Assembly (NCBI GenBank): GCA_001603505.1
Contig: LUZC01000042.1
Location: 1 to 64,000 of the forward strand
Origin: Bacteroidales bacterium Bact_11
GTDB lineage: Bacteria; Bacteroidota; Bacteroidia; Bacteroidales; UBA932
DNA length: 64,000 bases
Direction: 5' to 3'
A program made the translations under genes and the position numbers. Below are positions 45,282-55,278 of this stretch, one piece after another. Each line of letters opens with the position of its first letter. The stretch's first letter is position 1. Under the pieces are notes generated by a model. That model saw only the letters and a program-made list of their open reading frames with translations. It had not been told where the DNA came from and ran no database searches.

Positions 45282-47279
45282 ATGCGACGGATAGTGACCT
45301 TGGTTTTTGCCTTGCTGGCTTTCTCATTGCAGCTTTCTGCAGTGAAGGCACGGCCTTATCCCGTTACGGTCACACAACCCGACGGCACCACGCTTACCAT
45401 CCGCATCCACGGCGATGAGAACCGGTCATGGAAAACCACGCTCGACGGGCGTCCCGTGTACCAGGCTCCTGACGGATTCTGGCGACACACGGATTCCCTG
45501 CCGCCGCAGGCTGGTCGTTTCAAGACTCTTGAGCCCGAGGGGGGTGCCGTGGCGATGTTCTTTGGCACCAAATCGCCCCTTAGTGTGCGGACCCTCGTCA
45601 TCCCCGTCGAATTCCACGACCGCAAATTCACCGTGCCTTCGCCCCGCGCATCGATCTACAACCTGTTCAATCAGCAATACTACTCCGAATACGGGGCCAC
45701 GGGCAGCGTGCTCGACTGGTTTCGCGACAACCTGGGGAGTGCAGGCAATTTCTCCTTCGAAGTCTGTGACGTGGTTTCGCTGCCTTACGACATTGCGTGG
45801 TATGGTGCGAATTCCGAAGGGGTGACCGACCGGAACATCAAGCAAATGGTGGTTCACGCCTGCCAGGCGGCCGATGCGGCCGGCGTAGACTTTACCCGTT
45901 ATGATTTCGATCGCGACGGGATCGTGGATAACGTGTTCCTGCTCTTTGCCGGACACAACGAAGCCGAGGGTGGCGGCGACAACACGCTCTGGCCGCAATC
46001 GTGGAATATCGCCGATTTGGGCCTGTCGCTCGACGGCATGAAGATTTCGAATTTTTCGCTGTATTCCGAGTATTCCGGGCCTTCCGGCTATCAATTTGCC
46101 GGCATCGGCACCATCTGTCACGAGTATTGTCACTTTCTCGGCCTGCCCGATCTGTACGACGTCAACGGCGAGAAAGAGGGTTGGTCCGACGGCCTTTTCG
46201 GCTCTCTCTCGGTGATGGACCAGGGCAACTACAACAATGACGGCCGTACGCCGCCCTACCTGACTGTGTTCGAAAGGCAGTTGATCGGCCTGACCACGAC
46301 CGAGACCATCCGGCAGGAACGGAACCTATTGATTGCGCCCGTACAACAGACTTCAACGGCTTGGCTGCTGCCGACTTCCACGGCCGGCGAAGATTTCTGG
46401 CTGGAATACCGCGACGGGACCAAATGGGATGCCCATATCGGCGGAGCCGGACTGGTGGTTTACCACATTGATAAAAGCGTGAACCAGGCCGGCTCGATGA
46501 CGGCCAAGACGCGCTGGATTACCAATGCGGTAAATGCCTGTTCCAGTCATCCCTGCGCCATGTTTGTGGCTTCTGATGGCGGGCCGGCTTCGGAGGTGGC
46601 CGATGCCTTCTACCCCGGAGCGAAGAATGTGCGGATTATTCATTCCGCCGAGACTTTTCCGCTGACGGGTTGGAACGGAAAAGGCGTAGGCTATGGCCTG
46701 CGCGATATAGCACGCGGTGCCGATGGCCTCAGCTGCCGCATCGTGTTTGACCAGAGTTGGGATTTGCCGGCCGTGACGGGTTGGTCGATTTTCCCGAGCC
46801 AGACGTTCGCCCAGCTCGACTGGCAGACCGATAAGAAAGATTATGGCCAGTGGAATATCCGCTGGGGGGCGATCAACAGCATTACGCCGACCACTGTGGT
46901 GGTGGGAAGCGGCACAAGCTATGTTTTTGAAGGCCTAGAACCGGGCGAATCCTACTATTGCGATCTGTACTATACGCGCTGGAACATCACGGGCAAGGTG
47001 TACCACATGGAATTCCGCGCCTTGAGCAGATTGAGCGACTATCCCCTGATCGGTGGGCTCGACCACTCCTGGTATGTGGGCCAGCAGTTCCGGCTGTTCC
47101 TGCTGAACCTGTCGGACGATGTCGCCAGTGTGGCCTGGTATATCGACGGATCGCAGAATAAGGCGGATTCCTACGTGTTTGAAAAGGCAGGATCTTATAA
47201 AATCTCGGCTGTGCTCTCCTACCGGGACGGTTCGAAGGAGACGCTCGTCAAAATACTGGAGGTGAAAGATGGACAGTAA
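45282..47279 (+). CDS. M6-family secreted metalloprotease with C-terminal FN3/PKD-like domains
   Basis: Signal peptide; IGTICHEYCHFLGLPDLYDVNG zinc motif. Confidence 0.92.
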   Translation: MRRIVTLVFALLAFSLQLSAVKARPYPVTVTQPDGTTLTIRIHGDENRSWKTTLDGRPVYQAPDGFWRHTDSLPPQAGRFKTLEPEGGAVAMFFGTKSPLSVRTLVIPVEFHDRKFTVPSPRASIYNLFNQQYYSEYGATGSVLDWFRDNLGSAGNFSFEVCDVVSLPYDIAWYGANSEGVTDRNIKQMVVHACQAADAAGVDFTRYDFDRDGIVDNVFLLFAGHNEAEGGGDNTLWPQSWNIADLGLSLDGMKISNFSLYSEYSGPSGYQFAGIGTICHEYCHFLGLPDLYDVNGEKEGWSDGLFGSLSVMDQGNYNNDGRTPPYLTVFERQLIGLTTTETIRQERNLLIAPVQQTSTAWLLPTSTAGEDFWLEYRDGTKWDAHIGGAGLVVYHIDKSVNQAGSMTAKTRWITNAVNACSSHPCAMFVASDGGPASEVADAFYPGAKNVRIIHSAETFPLTGWNGKGVGYGLRDIARGADGLSCRIVFDQSWDLPAVTGWSIFPSQTFAQLDWQTDKKDYGQWNIRWGAINSITPTTVVVGSGTSYVFEGLEPGESYYCDLYYTRWNITGKVYHMEFRALSRLSDYPLIGGLDHSWYVGQQFRLFLLNLSDDVASVAWYIDGSQNKADSYVFEKAGSYKISAVLSYRDGSKETLVKILEVKDGQ

Positions 47280-47742
47280 GCGGCTGGTATTCTATCTGCG
47301 CTTTGCACTGGCGCTGTTCGTCGTTGCCACGACGATGGCGGTTTCGTGTCCCGAACCTGATCCGCCGACCCCTGATCCGACACCTACCGAAACCAAATCG
47401 GCCGAGCGCAAGCAGCTGGAAGCGGCGTATGTGGAGGGCTTCTACCTGAAAGGCCGTTGTGCGTTGCCTTTCGACCTGGTCTCTTTCCAGCGTGCCATCA
47501 ATCCCGGGCGAAAGACCTATCGTATCCAGAGCGACGACCAGTCGCGTTATCTCAATATCCGCTATAACGGAACCGTGCCTTCCGCGATTAACGATGAGGT
47601 TGAATGCGAAATCCACTACAGCCTTGCTGCGGGAGAATCGACCACGCTGATTGTCAAATTGGTGGTGGTCAAGACCTCCGAGGAGTATCTCTGGCTTTGG
47701 AACGAATTCCAGAAAGTCGGCGTGATCGTCCAGCGCTTATGA
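47269..47742 (+). CDS. Small lipoprotein of unknown function
   Basis: Hydrophobic leader with lipobox-like TMAVSC then Pro/Asp/Thr-rich linker; overlaps both flanking genes. Confidence 0.7.
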   Translation: MDSKRLVFYLRFALALFVVATTMAVSCPEPDPPTPDPTPTETKSAERKQLEAAYVEGFYLKGRCALPFDLVSFQRAINPGRKTYRIQSDDQSRYLNIRYNGTVPSAINDEVECEIHYSLAAGESTTLIVKLVVVKTSEEYLWLWNEFQKVGVIVQRL

Positions 47743-48134
47743 GCGAAATCTACGATCCCCTTCGAAAAAAATGGGTGACCTGTACGCCGGAAGAAGAGGT
47801 GCGGCAGGCTGTCATTGCGTGGCTTCGTGATGCCAAGGGTGTTCCCGTAGGCTTGATGGAGAGCGAATATGACTTTATCTACAACCGCCGGCACTACCGG
47901 GCTGATATCCTGGTGTTCGACAGGCAATTGCTGCCGCTGGTCCTGGTGGAATGCAAGGCCCCGGGCGTGCGGCTCGATGCGAAAGTCGTGGATCAGGTGG
48001 TGCGCTATACACGGGTGTTGGCCGTGCGATACGTGCTGGTGACCAATGGCAGGGAAAGCCACTTGTTGCGTCGTTCTGACAGCGGCAGCGGCTACGAGGC
48101 CCTGCCGGCTATTCCTGAGGATTTCTTTGCTTAG
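47739..48134 (+). CDS. HSDR_N-like PD-(D/E)XK domain protein (orphan)
   Basis: YRADILVFDRQLLPLVLVECKAPGV nuclease core; no HsdM/HsdS nearby. Confidence 0.8.
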   Translation: MSEIYDPLRKKWVTCTPEEEVRQAVIAWLRDAKGVPVGLMESEYDFIYNRRHYRADILVFDRQLLPLVLVECKAPGVRLDAKVVDQVVRYTRVLAVRYVLVTNGRESHLLRRSDSGSGYEALPAIPEDFFA

Positions 48135-49189
48135 GCTAGGATCTTGGCGGTAAGTTCTTTGAGAAGATCGCCGTCGGAGGCTTCGCCCCGGGCGTTCGAT
48201 TTGGAGCGCCGGTCATATTCTTTCAGCAGGGCAACCACCCGCATGGTCTTGCGCACCGGATAGTTGCGCAGTGCCGCTTCGTATTCTCCCGCGAAATAGG
48301 GATTGATGCCCAATTGTGAAAGGATCTCGCTGCGGCTTTTGCCGTCCTGCAGCAGGGCGTGGAAGCGAAGCAGGCGGATGAAATGCCCCGAGAGGGCAGC
48401 CATTGTCATCGGGAGCGGGAATCGCTTCGACGCTTCGCCGAAAAAGCGGACGATGCGGAAGGCTTTGGCTGCGTCTTTCAGCGAGAGGGCCTTGGTCAGC
48501 TCGAATACGGAGTAGTCGCGGCTCATGCCCACGTTCTCCTCGATGTCCTGCACGGTGATGCGCTTGCGGTCTTCCGGCAGGAGCTTGCGGAGTTTGTCGA
48601 TGGAGAGGGTGATTTTCTGCAAGTCGGTGCCGGCCGATTCGGCCAGGAGAGCGGCTGCATCGGGTGCGATGGTAAGGCCGTTTTCAGCTAGATAACTGTC
48701 GATCCATCGCGCCATCTTGTAGTCGGGGATGGGGTTCGATTCGAACGCTACGCCGAATTTCTTGGCCTGCTTGTAGAAGGAGGATCGCTTGTCGATGTTC
48801 TTGCCCGACTTGGCCGGGTCGTTGTTGGTCTTGTAGCAGACCACCAGTACCGTGGATGGCTGGATGCCCTCGAAATAAACCTCGATGTCCTCCACTTTCT
48901 TCATCATCTGCGCCTCCTTGACCACCACAATCTGGCGGGCAATCATCATCGGAAACTGACGGGCCGTGCTCACCACCTGGTTGGCAGTCACGTCGGCGCC
49001 GTAGTATACAATCTGTCCGAAATCGCGCTCCTCGGGAGGGACGACCTGCTCCATCAGCAACTTGCAGAGTTCATCAATGTAGTAGTGCTCCTTTCCGAAA
49101 AAGAGATAGAAAGGCTTGATGTCGCCCTGGAGAATCTCTTCGCGCAGCGCCTTGTATTCCAGAACCGTGTCGGAAGTCGTCTTAGCCAT
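48131..49189 (-). CDS. holA: DNA polymerase III subunit delta
   Basis: PFYLFFGKEHYYIDELCKLLM; FPMMIARQIVVVKEAQMM; DLQKITLSIDKL. Start at 49189. Confidence 0.88.
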   Translation of the reverse strand: MAKTTSDTVLEYKALREEILQGDIKPFYLFFGKEHYYIDELCKLLMEQVVPPEERDFGQIVYYGADVTANQVVSTARQFPMMIARQIVVVKEAQMMKKVEDIEVYFEGIQPSTVLVVCYKTNNDPAKSGKNIDKRSSFYKQAKKFGVAFESNPIPDYKMARWIDSYLAENGLTIAPDAAALLAESAGTDLQKITLSIDKLRKLLPEDRKRITVQDIEENVGMSRDYSVFELTKALSLKDAAKAFRIVRFFGEASKRFPLPMTMAALSGHFIRLLRFHALLQDGKSRSEILSQLGINPYFAGEYEAALRNYPVRKTMRVVALLKEYDRRSKSNARGEASDGDLLKELTAKILA

Positions 49190-49226
49190 ACCTACAAAGA
49201 TACTGAATCTTTTGTATATTTGCACC

Positions 49227-50621
49227 ATGTTTCCGCAGGCTTTGAACGGGAGAATCTTCGATATCGTGTCGCGTTCGGCGCGGGAACTGGGTGTGCGCGC
49301 CTTCGTCATCGGCGGCTATGTCCGCGACTTCTTCCTGCAGCGCGAAAACAACGACATCGACATCGTGGTGGAGGGCAGTGGCATTGCCCTGGCCGAGGCG
49401 GTCGCGGCCAAACTCCATACCAAGGTTTCCGTGTTCAAGAGTTTCGGCACGGCCATGCTCCATTGCGGGAACATCGAAGTGGAGTTTGTAGGAGCCCGCC
49501 GCGAGTCGTACCGGGCCAATTCCCGCAAGCCCATTGTTGAAGACGGCACCCTGGAGGAAGACCAGGAGCGTCGCGATTTCACCATCAACGCCATGGCCTT
49601 CAGCCTTCAGGCCGACGATTATGGCGTGTTGGTCGATCCCTTCGGCGGCATCCGCGACCTCAATGCAGGCCTTATCCGCACGCCGCTCGATCCCGACACG
49701 ACCTACAGTGATGATCCGCTCAGGATGTTGCGCGCCATCCGTTTCGCAACGCAGCTGGGCTTCACCATCGTGCCGGAATCCATCGCTTCCATCCGCCGCA
49801 ACAAAGAGCGCCTGGAAATCCTCTCCGTCGAACGCATCGCCGACGAACTCAACAAGATCATGCGGTCGCCCAAACCGTCGACGGGATTTCTGTTGCTCGA
49901 CGAATGCGAACTGTTGCCTTACATCCTGCCGGCGCTGGCCAATCTCAAGGGCATCGAAACGGTGGACGGCCGCGGCCACAAAGACAACTTCAAGCATTCC
50001 CTTCAGGTTCTCGACAACGTGGCGGCCGTGAGCGACAACCTCTGGCTCCGCTGGGCTGCCTTGCTCCACGACATCGGCAAAGCCGCTGTCAAGCGCTGGG
50101 AGCCGGGCACCGGCTGGACCTTCCATGGGCATGAATACGTGGGCGGCAAGATGGTCAAAGGTGTGTTCTCCAAGCTGAAGATGTCGCAGACCGAAGACAT
50201 GAAATACGTGGAGAAACTCGTGTCGCTCCACATGCGTCCCGTTGCGCTGGTGACCGACGAAGTTACTGATTCGGCGGTACGCCGCCTGCTGTTTGACGCC
50301 GGCGATGACATCGACGACCTGATGCTCCTGTGCAAGGCCGACATTACCTCTGCCAATGAGCAGAAAGTGGAGCGTTTCCGCAAACAGTACGAGCATGTCA
50401 GGGAGAAGTTGGTGGAGGTGGAAGCCAAGGACGCCGTGCGTAACTTCAAGAATCCCATCACCGGCGAGCTCATCATGGAGAAATACCATATCCCGCCGTG
50501 CCGTGAGATCGGTCTCATCAAGGAAGCCGTCAAGGAGGCCATCCTCGACGGGATCATTCCCAACGAGTATGATGCCGCCTATGCTCTCATGGAGCAAAAG
50601 GCAGCGGAGTTGGGGCTGTAA
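49227..50621 (+). CDS. tRNA nucleotidyltransferase (CCA-adding/poly(A) polymerase family, HD domain)
   Basis: AFVIGGYVRDFFLQRENNDIDIVVEG; RRDFTINAMAF; ALLHDIGKA. Confidence 0.94.
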   Translation: MFPQALNGRIFDIVSRSARELGVRAFVIGGYVRDFFLQRENNDIDIVVEGSGIALAEAVAAKLHTKVSVFKSFGTAMLHCGNIEVEFVGARRESYRANSRKPIVEDGTLEEDQERRDFTINAMAFSLQADDYGVLVDPFGGIRDLNAGLIRTPLDPDTTYSDDPLRMLRAIRFATQLGFTIVPESIASIRRNKERLEILSVERIADELNKIMRSPKPSTGFLLLDECELLPYILPALANLKGIETVDGRGHKDNFKHSLQVLDNVAAVSDNLWLRWAALLHDIGKAAVKRWEPGTGWTFHGHEYVGGKMVKGVFSKLKMSQTEDMKYVEKLVSLHMRPVALVTDEVTDSAVRRLLFDAGDDIDDLMLLCKADITSANEQKVERFRKQYEHVREKLVEVEAKDAVRNFKNPITGELIMEKYHIPPCREIGLIKEAVKEAILDGIIPNEYDAAYALMEQKAAELGL

Positions 50622-50634
50622 TCTTTCTTAATCC

Positions 50635-52635
50635 TTACAGCGTCCGGTATTTTTTGCCGTAGTAGAGCTGCTGGGCGAGGAAATCGTCGCCGTAGACCAC
50701 CTGATAGTCCACCACCTTGCCGTCTTCGACCACCGGCACGATGTCCGGGTTGATGAAGCCGCGGTAGGGCTTGAGTTCCAGGCTGGCATAGCGGTCGAGC
50801 ACTTCTTTGTGGAGTTGCGGATCGATGTTTACGGCATACTGCTGCACCAGCGCCTTGCCGGCTTCGTAGTCGCCTTCCGACTTGATGCGCTGAATTTCGG
50901 CAAGAAGCTCGCCGAAAAGGCCGCGCAGCCGCTCGAAGTCGTTGATTACAAAATAGGTCTTGCCGCCACGCACCTTTTTCTCGATGACGTTGTCGGCCTG
51001 TCCATGTTCATAGCACCAGTCGGCGACGAGCTTGCGGTTCTGCATGTGTGCCTCGGTGTTCTGCTTGCCGAGTTCCACGCGGCTGAACTGCGTGAAAATA
51101 CCGTTGCGGATGTAGCTCATGTATTCGGCCTTATAGGCATCCGGACTGTCGAGCAGGCCGAGTTCGATGAGCTTCGGGTCGGCCAGATAGTAGAGTGCGA
51201 ACAAGTCGGCACGGGCTTCTTCCAGCGTGGAAGTGAATTCTTTCAAGGCATTGGAGGGCGTGCCGGGAAGCAGCTGGCCGGAGCCGTGACCGAGACACTC
51301 GTGCAGGTCGGTGTGGAGGTTGCCGGTGATGCTGCCATACTTCTTGCAAAGGTCGATCTCGGCCTGGTCCCAAGCGAACTCGGTGAGCACGCTCTTGGGC
51401 CGCTGGGCGGATGCCAGGTCGTAAGCGTCGGTAATGTTGGCGATGGTCACCGACTTGGAGCCATGCTCCTTGCGGATCCAGTCGGCGTTGGGCAAGTTGA
51501 TGCCGATGGCCGTGGCGGGATAGTTGTCGCCCGCGATGACGGCCACATTGATGACCTTGGCCGAAACGCCTTTAACCTCCTCCTTGCGGAAACGGGGGTC
51601 GATCGGCGAGTGGTCCTCGAACCACTGGGCGTTGTCGCTGATGATCTCGGTACGCTTCGACGCTTCACGGTCGCGGAAATTCACGATTCCTTCCCACGAG
51701 GCTTTGCGGCCGAGCGGGTCGTCGTAATCCTCGATGAAACCGTTCACGAAGTCGACATCGCTGCGCGTGTCACCCACCCAGGTGATGTTGTACTGGTCCC
51801 AGGTGCGCAGGTTGCCGGTGCGGTAGTAGTCGATCAGTTCGGCGATGTATTTCTTCTGCAGGTCGTTCTCGGCAACGGCCGCCGCATCTTCGAGATGGCC
51901 GATGATGATTTCAAGGGCGGGGCCGTAAATGCCGCCGACTTTCCAGGTCTTCTCCACCACTTTACCGTTCTCCTTGACCACCTTGCTGTTGAGGCCATAG
52001 CTGATGGGGTGCGGATCGGAAGGATCTTCCATCTTGGCGTAGAAGTCGTTGACTTCCTGTGCCGTGACCCCTTCATAGAAGTTCACGGCGGAGGCCTCTA
52101 CCAGGTCTTTCTCGGTACCCTGGTACTGAAGCGTGGGGTAGAGGTCCGGATTGAAGATCACATTGAGCAGGAACTCGGCACGTCCGGGATCCATGCCCAC
52201 CGTGTCGAGCAGCGAGGCAAAATAGGCGCGTGAGCAGGCGGGAATCATCTTGTCGTTGGCATAGTGGTGATGGATACCGTTGCTGAAGAACACCCGCTTG
52301 GCATACACCAGGAAGTCGTTCCACTCCGCAGCGCTGCGGTCCACAGCTCTGTTCTCGAGGATGGCCTCGAGGGCGTGGCGGATTTCCAGGTTGTATTTGA
52401 AATTCTGGTCCCAGGTGATGTCTCGGCCCGATTTGGCCGCTTCGCACAGATGGTAGATGTACTCCTTCTGCTGCAGGGAAAGGTCTTCCCATCCGGGAAT
52501 CTGGTAGCGCAGCACCTCGATGTCTGCAAATTCGTCGACAGAGTAACGGAATTCGGGGTCACCGGTCTTTGAACCGCACGAAGTCAGGGCCAAACCCAGT
52601 CCGGCAAGAATGATCATAGCTTTGTATAGACGCAT
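50635..52635 (-). CDS. Dipeptidyl-peptidase III-like (M49), lipoprotein
   Basis: Lipobox LALTSC; LHECLGHGSG (HExxGH) and EEARADLFALYY. Confidence 0.9.
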   Translation of the reverse strand: MRLYKAMIILAGLGLALTSCGSKTGDPEFRYSVDEFADIEVLRYQIPGWEDLSLQQKEYIYHLCEAAKSGRDITWDQNFKYNLEIRHALEAILENRAVDRSAAEWNDFLVYAKRVFFSNGIHHHYANDKMIPACSRAYFASLLDTVGMDPGRAEFLLNVIFNPDLYPTLQYQGTEKDLVEASAVNFYEGVTAQEVNDFYAKMEDPSDPHPISYGLNSKVVKENGKVVEKTWKVGGIYGPALEIIIGHLEDAAAVAENDLQKKYIAELIDYYRTGNLRTWDQYNITWVGDTRSDVDFVNGFIEDYDDPLGRKASWEGIVNFRDREASKRTEIISDNAQWFEDHSPIDPRFRKEEVKGVSAKVINVAVIAGDNYPATAIGINLPNADWIRKEHGSKSVTIANITDAYDLASAQRPKSVLTEFAWDQAEIDLCKKYGSITGNLHTDLHECLGHGSGQLLPGTPSNALKEFTSTLEEARADLFALYYLADPKLIELGLLDSPDAYKAEYMSYIRNGIFTQFSRVELGKQNTEAHMQNRKLVADWCYEHGQADNVIEKKVRGGKTYFVINDFERLRGLFGELLAEIQRIKSEGDYEAGKALVQQYAVNIDPQLHKEVLDRYASLELKPYRGFINPDIVPVVEDGKVVDYQVVYGDDFLAQQLYYGKKYRTL

Positions 52636-52701
52636 ATTCGATTCGATTAACTTGACAAAGATAATTATTTTTCATATCATTGTAGATTATTCTATCATCG
52701 G

Positions 52702-53916
52702 ATGACGAAGAAAATCCTCATATTGATCCTGGCGGCGTTTTGCCTGACAGGATGTGACTACTGGTTCGAATGCGACCAGCGGGACCGCCAGGTGCTGCTT
52801 GTCTACATGGCCGGGAACAATGACTTGACAATAAACGGTCAGCGGGACTATCGGGATATGCTCAGCTCTTATCTTCCATCCGTCATGAATGAGGACAGGA
52901 TCCTGCTGGTATTCAGGCATTTTGCGGACGAGAAGCCGGTACTGAACCGTCTCTGCCGCGACACGAGCGGCAACGCCGTCGAGGAACTCATCAGGGAGTA
53001 TCCTGTGGACTTTAATTCCGCAACCGGAGCGACCCTTGCTGCCGTGCTGGCGGATGCGGAGAGGGCCTATCCCGCCGACAGGCATGGAATCGTTCTCTGG
53101 TCGCACAGCTCCGGATTCCTTCCCAGCAATTATGATCATGGTACCTATGAGTTGGACTCAGACATGCCGCGCTGGGGCGAAGCATCCGTCCAGAACGACC
53201 CCTACGCGCACCTGGTTAAGTCTTCCGATTCCGTCGTAAAGAGTTTCGGTACCGATCGCGGCAGCGTGATCGAGATAAATGACCTCAAGGAGGCCCTGGG
53301 CCGTTATCATTACGATTTCATCTTGTTTGATAGCTGCCAGATGGGCAACGTGGAGGTGGCCTACGAACTGAAGGACTGCTGCGACTATCTCGTGTTCTCA
53401 CCCTCGGAAATCCTCAGTGACGGGTTCCCGTATCCGGAAATGATCCATCCCATCTTCACGCTGACGCCCAGGGAAGCCATGCTCAACATTTGCAAGAGTT
53501 ACATGGCATTCTACCGAACGAAGGATGGCATTGACCGTTCTGCTTGCATCGCGATGGTGAAGACGTCCGGACTCGAGAAACTCGCCGATGCCTGTCGGCC
53601 CATCTTCCGCGACCACCACGACGAAATCCTTTCGATAGACCGGTCCCCCATCCAACGTTATTTCCGATGCAACGAGTTCGCCTTTTACGACATCGACGAC
53701 TTCGTAGGCCGGGTGGCCGACGAGCGCGAGTACCGGGCTTTCGCTGCAGCCTTGAATGACGTCGTCGTTTTCAAGGATGCCACGGATTATTTCTTCAATA
53801 TCAATATCGAGCATTATTCCGGCCTGAGCATTTACATCCCCAGGGCCAACTATACCTATCTCAACAACTATTACCGCACCTTGCAGTGGAATCAGGCGAC
53901 AGAACTGGTGCAGTGA
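52702..53916 (+). CDS. Clostripain-family (C11) cysteine peptidase lipoprotein, copy 1
   Basis: Lipobox FCLTGC; VLLVYMAGNNDL; IVLWSHSSGFLP (His) and LFDSCQMGNVEVAYEL (Cys). Confidence 0.9.
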   Translation: MTKKILILILAAFCLTGCDYWFECDQRDRQVLLVYMAGNNDLTINGQRDYRDMLSSYLPSVMNEDRILLVFRHFADEKPVLNRLCRDTSGNAVEELIREYPVDFNSATGATLAAVLADAERAYPADRHGIVLWSHSSGFLPSNYDHGTYELDSDMPRWGEASVQNDPYAHLVKSSDSVVKSFGTDRGSVIEINDLKEALGRYHYDFILFDSCQMGNVEVAYELKDCCDYLVFSPSEILSDGFPYPEMIHPIFTLTPREAMLNICKSYMAFYRTKDGIDRSACIAMVKTSGLEKLADACRPIFRDHHDEILSIDRSPIQRYFRCNEFAFYDIDDFVGRVADEREYRAFAAALNDVVVFKDATDYFFNINIEHYSGLSIYIPRANYTYLNNYYRTLQWNQATELVQ

Positions 53917-53950
53917 TATGATTTGTCCTCGTTTTTATTTAGAGCGACCC

Positions 53951-55156
53951 ATGAAGAAGACCATCTTATTGATACTTGTAGCGTTTTGCCTGACCGGATG
54001 TGACTACTGGTTCGGATGCAATAAGAAGGACCGGCAGGTACTGCTGGTGTATTTTGCGGGCAATAATTCCCTCTCGGCCGAAGGAAGCAGCGACCTTTCG
54101 GATATCATGTCTTCGTATCTCCCGTCTGAAAGAGAAACTGAAAAGATCGTTCTTGCCTTTTGCCATTTCGTCGACAAGACGCCCGTACTCAAGCGCCTCT
54201 ACACCGACAGCCGGGGCTTCGCCGTCGAAGAGATCATCCAGGAATACCCTTTCAATACGAACTCCGCCAGCGCCACGACGCTGTCGACCGTACTTGCCGA
54301 TGCGGAAGCGGCATATCCCGCCGACAAACGCGGCCTTATCCTATGGTCGCACGCCACAGGTTTTCTGCCGGAAGGATACTATGCCCATCCCAAAGAAACC
54401 GCCACGGGCGACGACTGGTTCGACACGGAAACCGATCTCCAGGAAGATCCCTTCGCCCACCTGGTAAAGGCCGGTGTCAAAAGCTTTGCGGAAGACCACG
54501 GCAGCGAGATGGAGATTCCCGCGTTGTGCTCGGCACTTTCCCCGTACCATTTCGACTTCCTGCTGTTCGACTGCTGTCTGATGGCGAATGTGGAAGTGGC
54601 CTATGAACTTAGGGACTGCTGCGATTATATCCTGTTTTCCCCTACGGAGATTCTTTCTGACGGCTTTCCGTACAAAACCATGGTGGAGCCCATCTTCACG
54701 CAGTCGGCCGAGAAGGCGATGATCACCATCTGCCAGAACTACATGAACCACTATCGGGCACAGAGCGGCATTTACAGGTCCGCCACCATTTCCCTTGTCA
54801 AAACCCAGATGCTCGGGCAACTCGCCGCAGCCTGCAAACCGATCTTCCAAAACCACCGCGACCAGATTCTGGTCATCAACCGTTCCGATATCCAGCCCTA
54901 TTTCCGCTTCAACAAGCACTGGTTCTACGATATCGACGATTTGGTGGGGAGGGTGGCAACCGAGGGTGAGTATGAGACTTTCCACACGGCGCTCGAGGGT
55001 GCCGTTATCTACAAGGATGCCACCGAACAATTCCTGTCGATTGATATCGTCCACTATTCGGGGCTGAGCATCTATATCCCCCGCGCCGACTACACCGTGC
55101 TTAACAACTACTACAAGACTTTGCAGTGGAACATGGCCAGCGGCCTGATACAGTAG
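53951..55156 (+). CDS. Clostripain-family (C11) cysteine peptidase lipoprotein, copy 2
   Basis: Lipobox FCLTGC; VLLVYFAGNNSL; LILWSHATGFLP (His) and LFDCCLMANVEVAYEL (Cys). Confidence 0.9.
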   Translation: MKKTILLILVAFCLTGCDYWFGCNKKDRQVLLVYFAGNNSLSAEGSSDLSDIMSSYLPSERETEKIVLAFCHFVDKTPVLKRLYTDSRGFAVEEIIQEYPFNTNSASATTLSTVLADAEAAYPADKRGLILWSHATGFLPEGYYAHPKETATGDDWFDTETDLQEDPFAHLVKAGVKSFAEDHGSEMEIPALCSALSPYHFDFLLFDCCLMANVEVAYELRDCCDYILFSPTEILSDGFPYKTMVEPIFTQSAEKAMITICQNYMNHYRAQSGIYRSATISLVKTQMLGQLAAACKPIFQNHRDQILVINRSDIQPYFRFNKHWFYDIDDLVGRVATEGEYETFHTALEGAVIYKDATEQFLSIDIVHYSGLSIYIPRADYTVLNNYYKTLQWNMASGLIQ

Positions 55157-55163
55157 CATTTAT

Positions 55164-55194
55164 TTGATTTTTTCAAAAAGTTGTTCTACCTTTG
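55164..55194 (+). promoter_or_regulatory. Bacteroidota-type promoter for rplY
   Basis: TTG 55164-55166, 20-nt gap, TACCTTTG 55187-55194. Confidence 0.6.
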
Positions 55195-55200
55195 CCCCCT

Positions 55201-55278
55201 GCTGAAAAAGGGAAACCTTTTGGTGCAATGGGAGCCGGCCCGTTTCCGGCTTGAGTAACACATTTTAAAAATCAGTCA
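55201..55278 (+). promoter_or_regulatory. Structured 5' leader of rplY (two small hairpins)
   Basis: AAAAGG-GAAA-CCTTTT and AGCCGG-cccgttt-CCGGCT between promoter and start codon. Confidence 0.45.

Noticed and set aside
47739-48134. Type I restriction-modification system
   Set aside because: Only a stand-alone HSDR_N-like domain; no helicase, HsdM or HsdS in the window.
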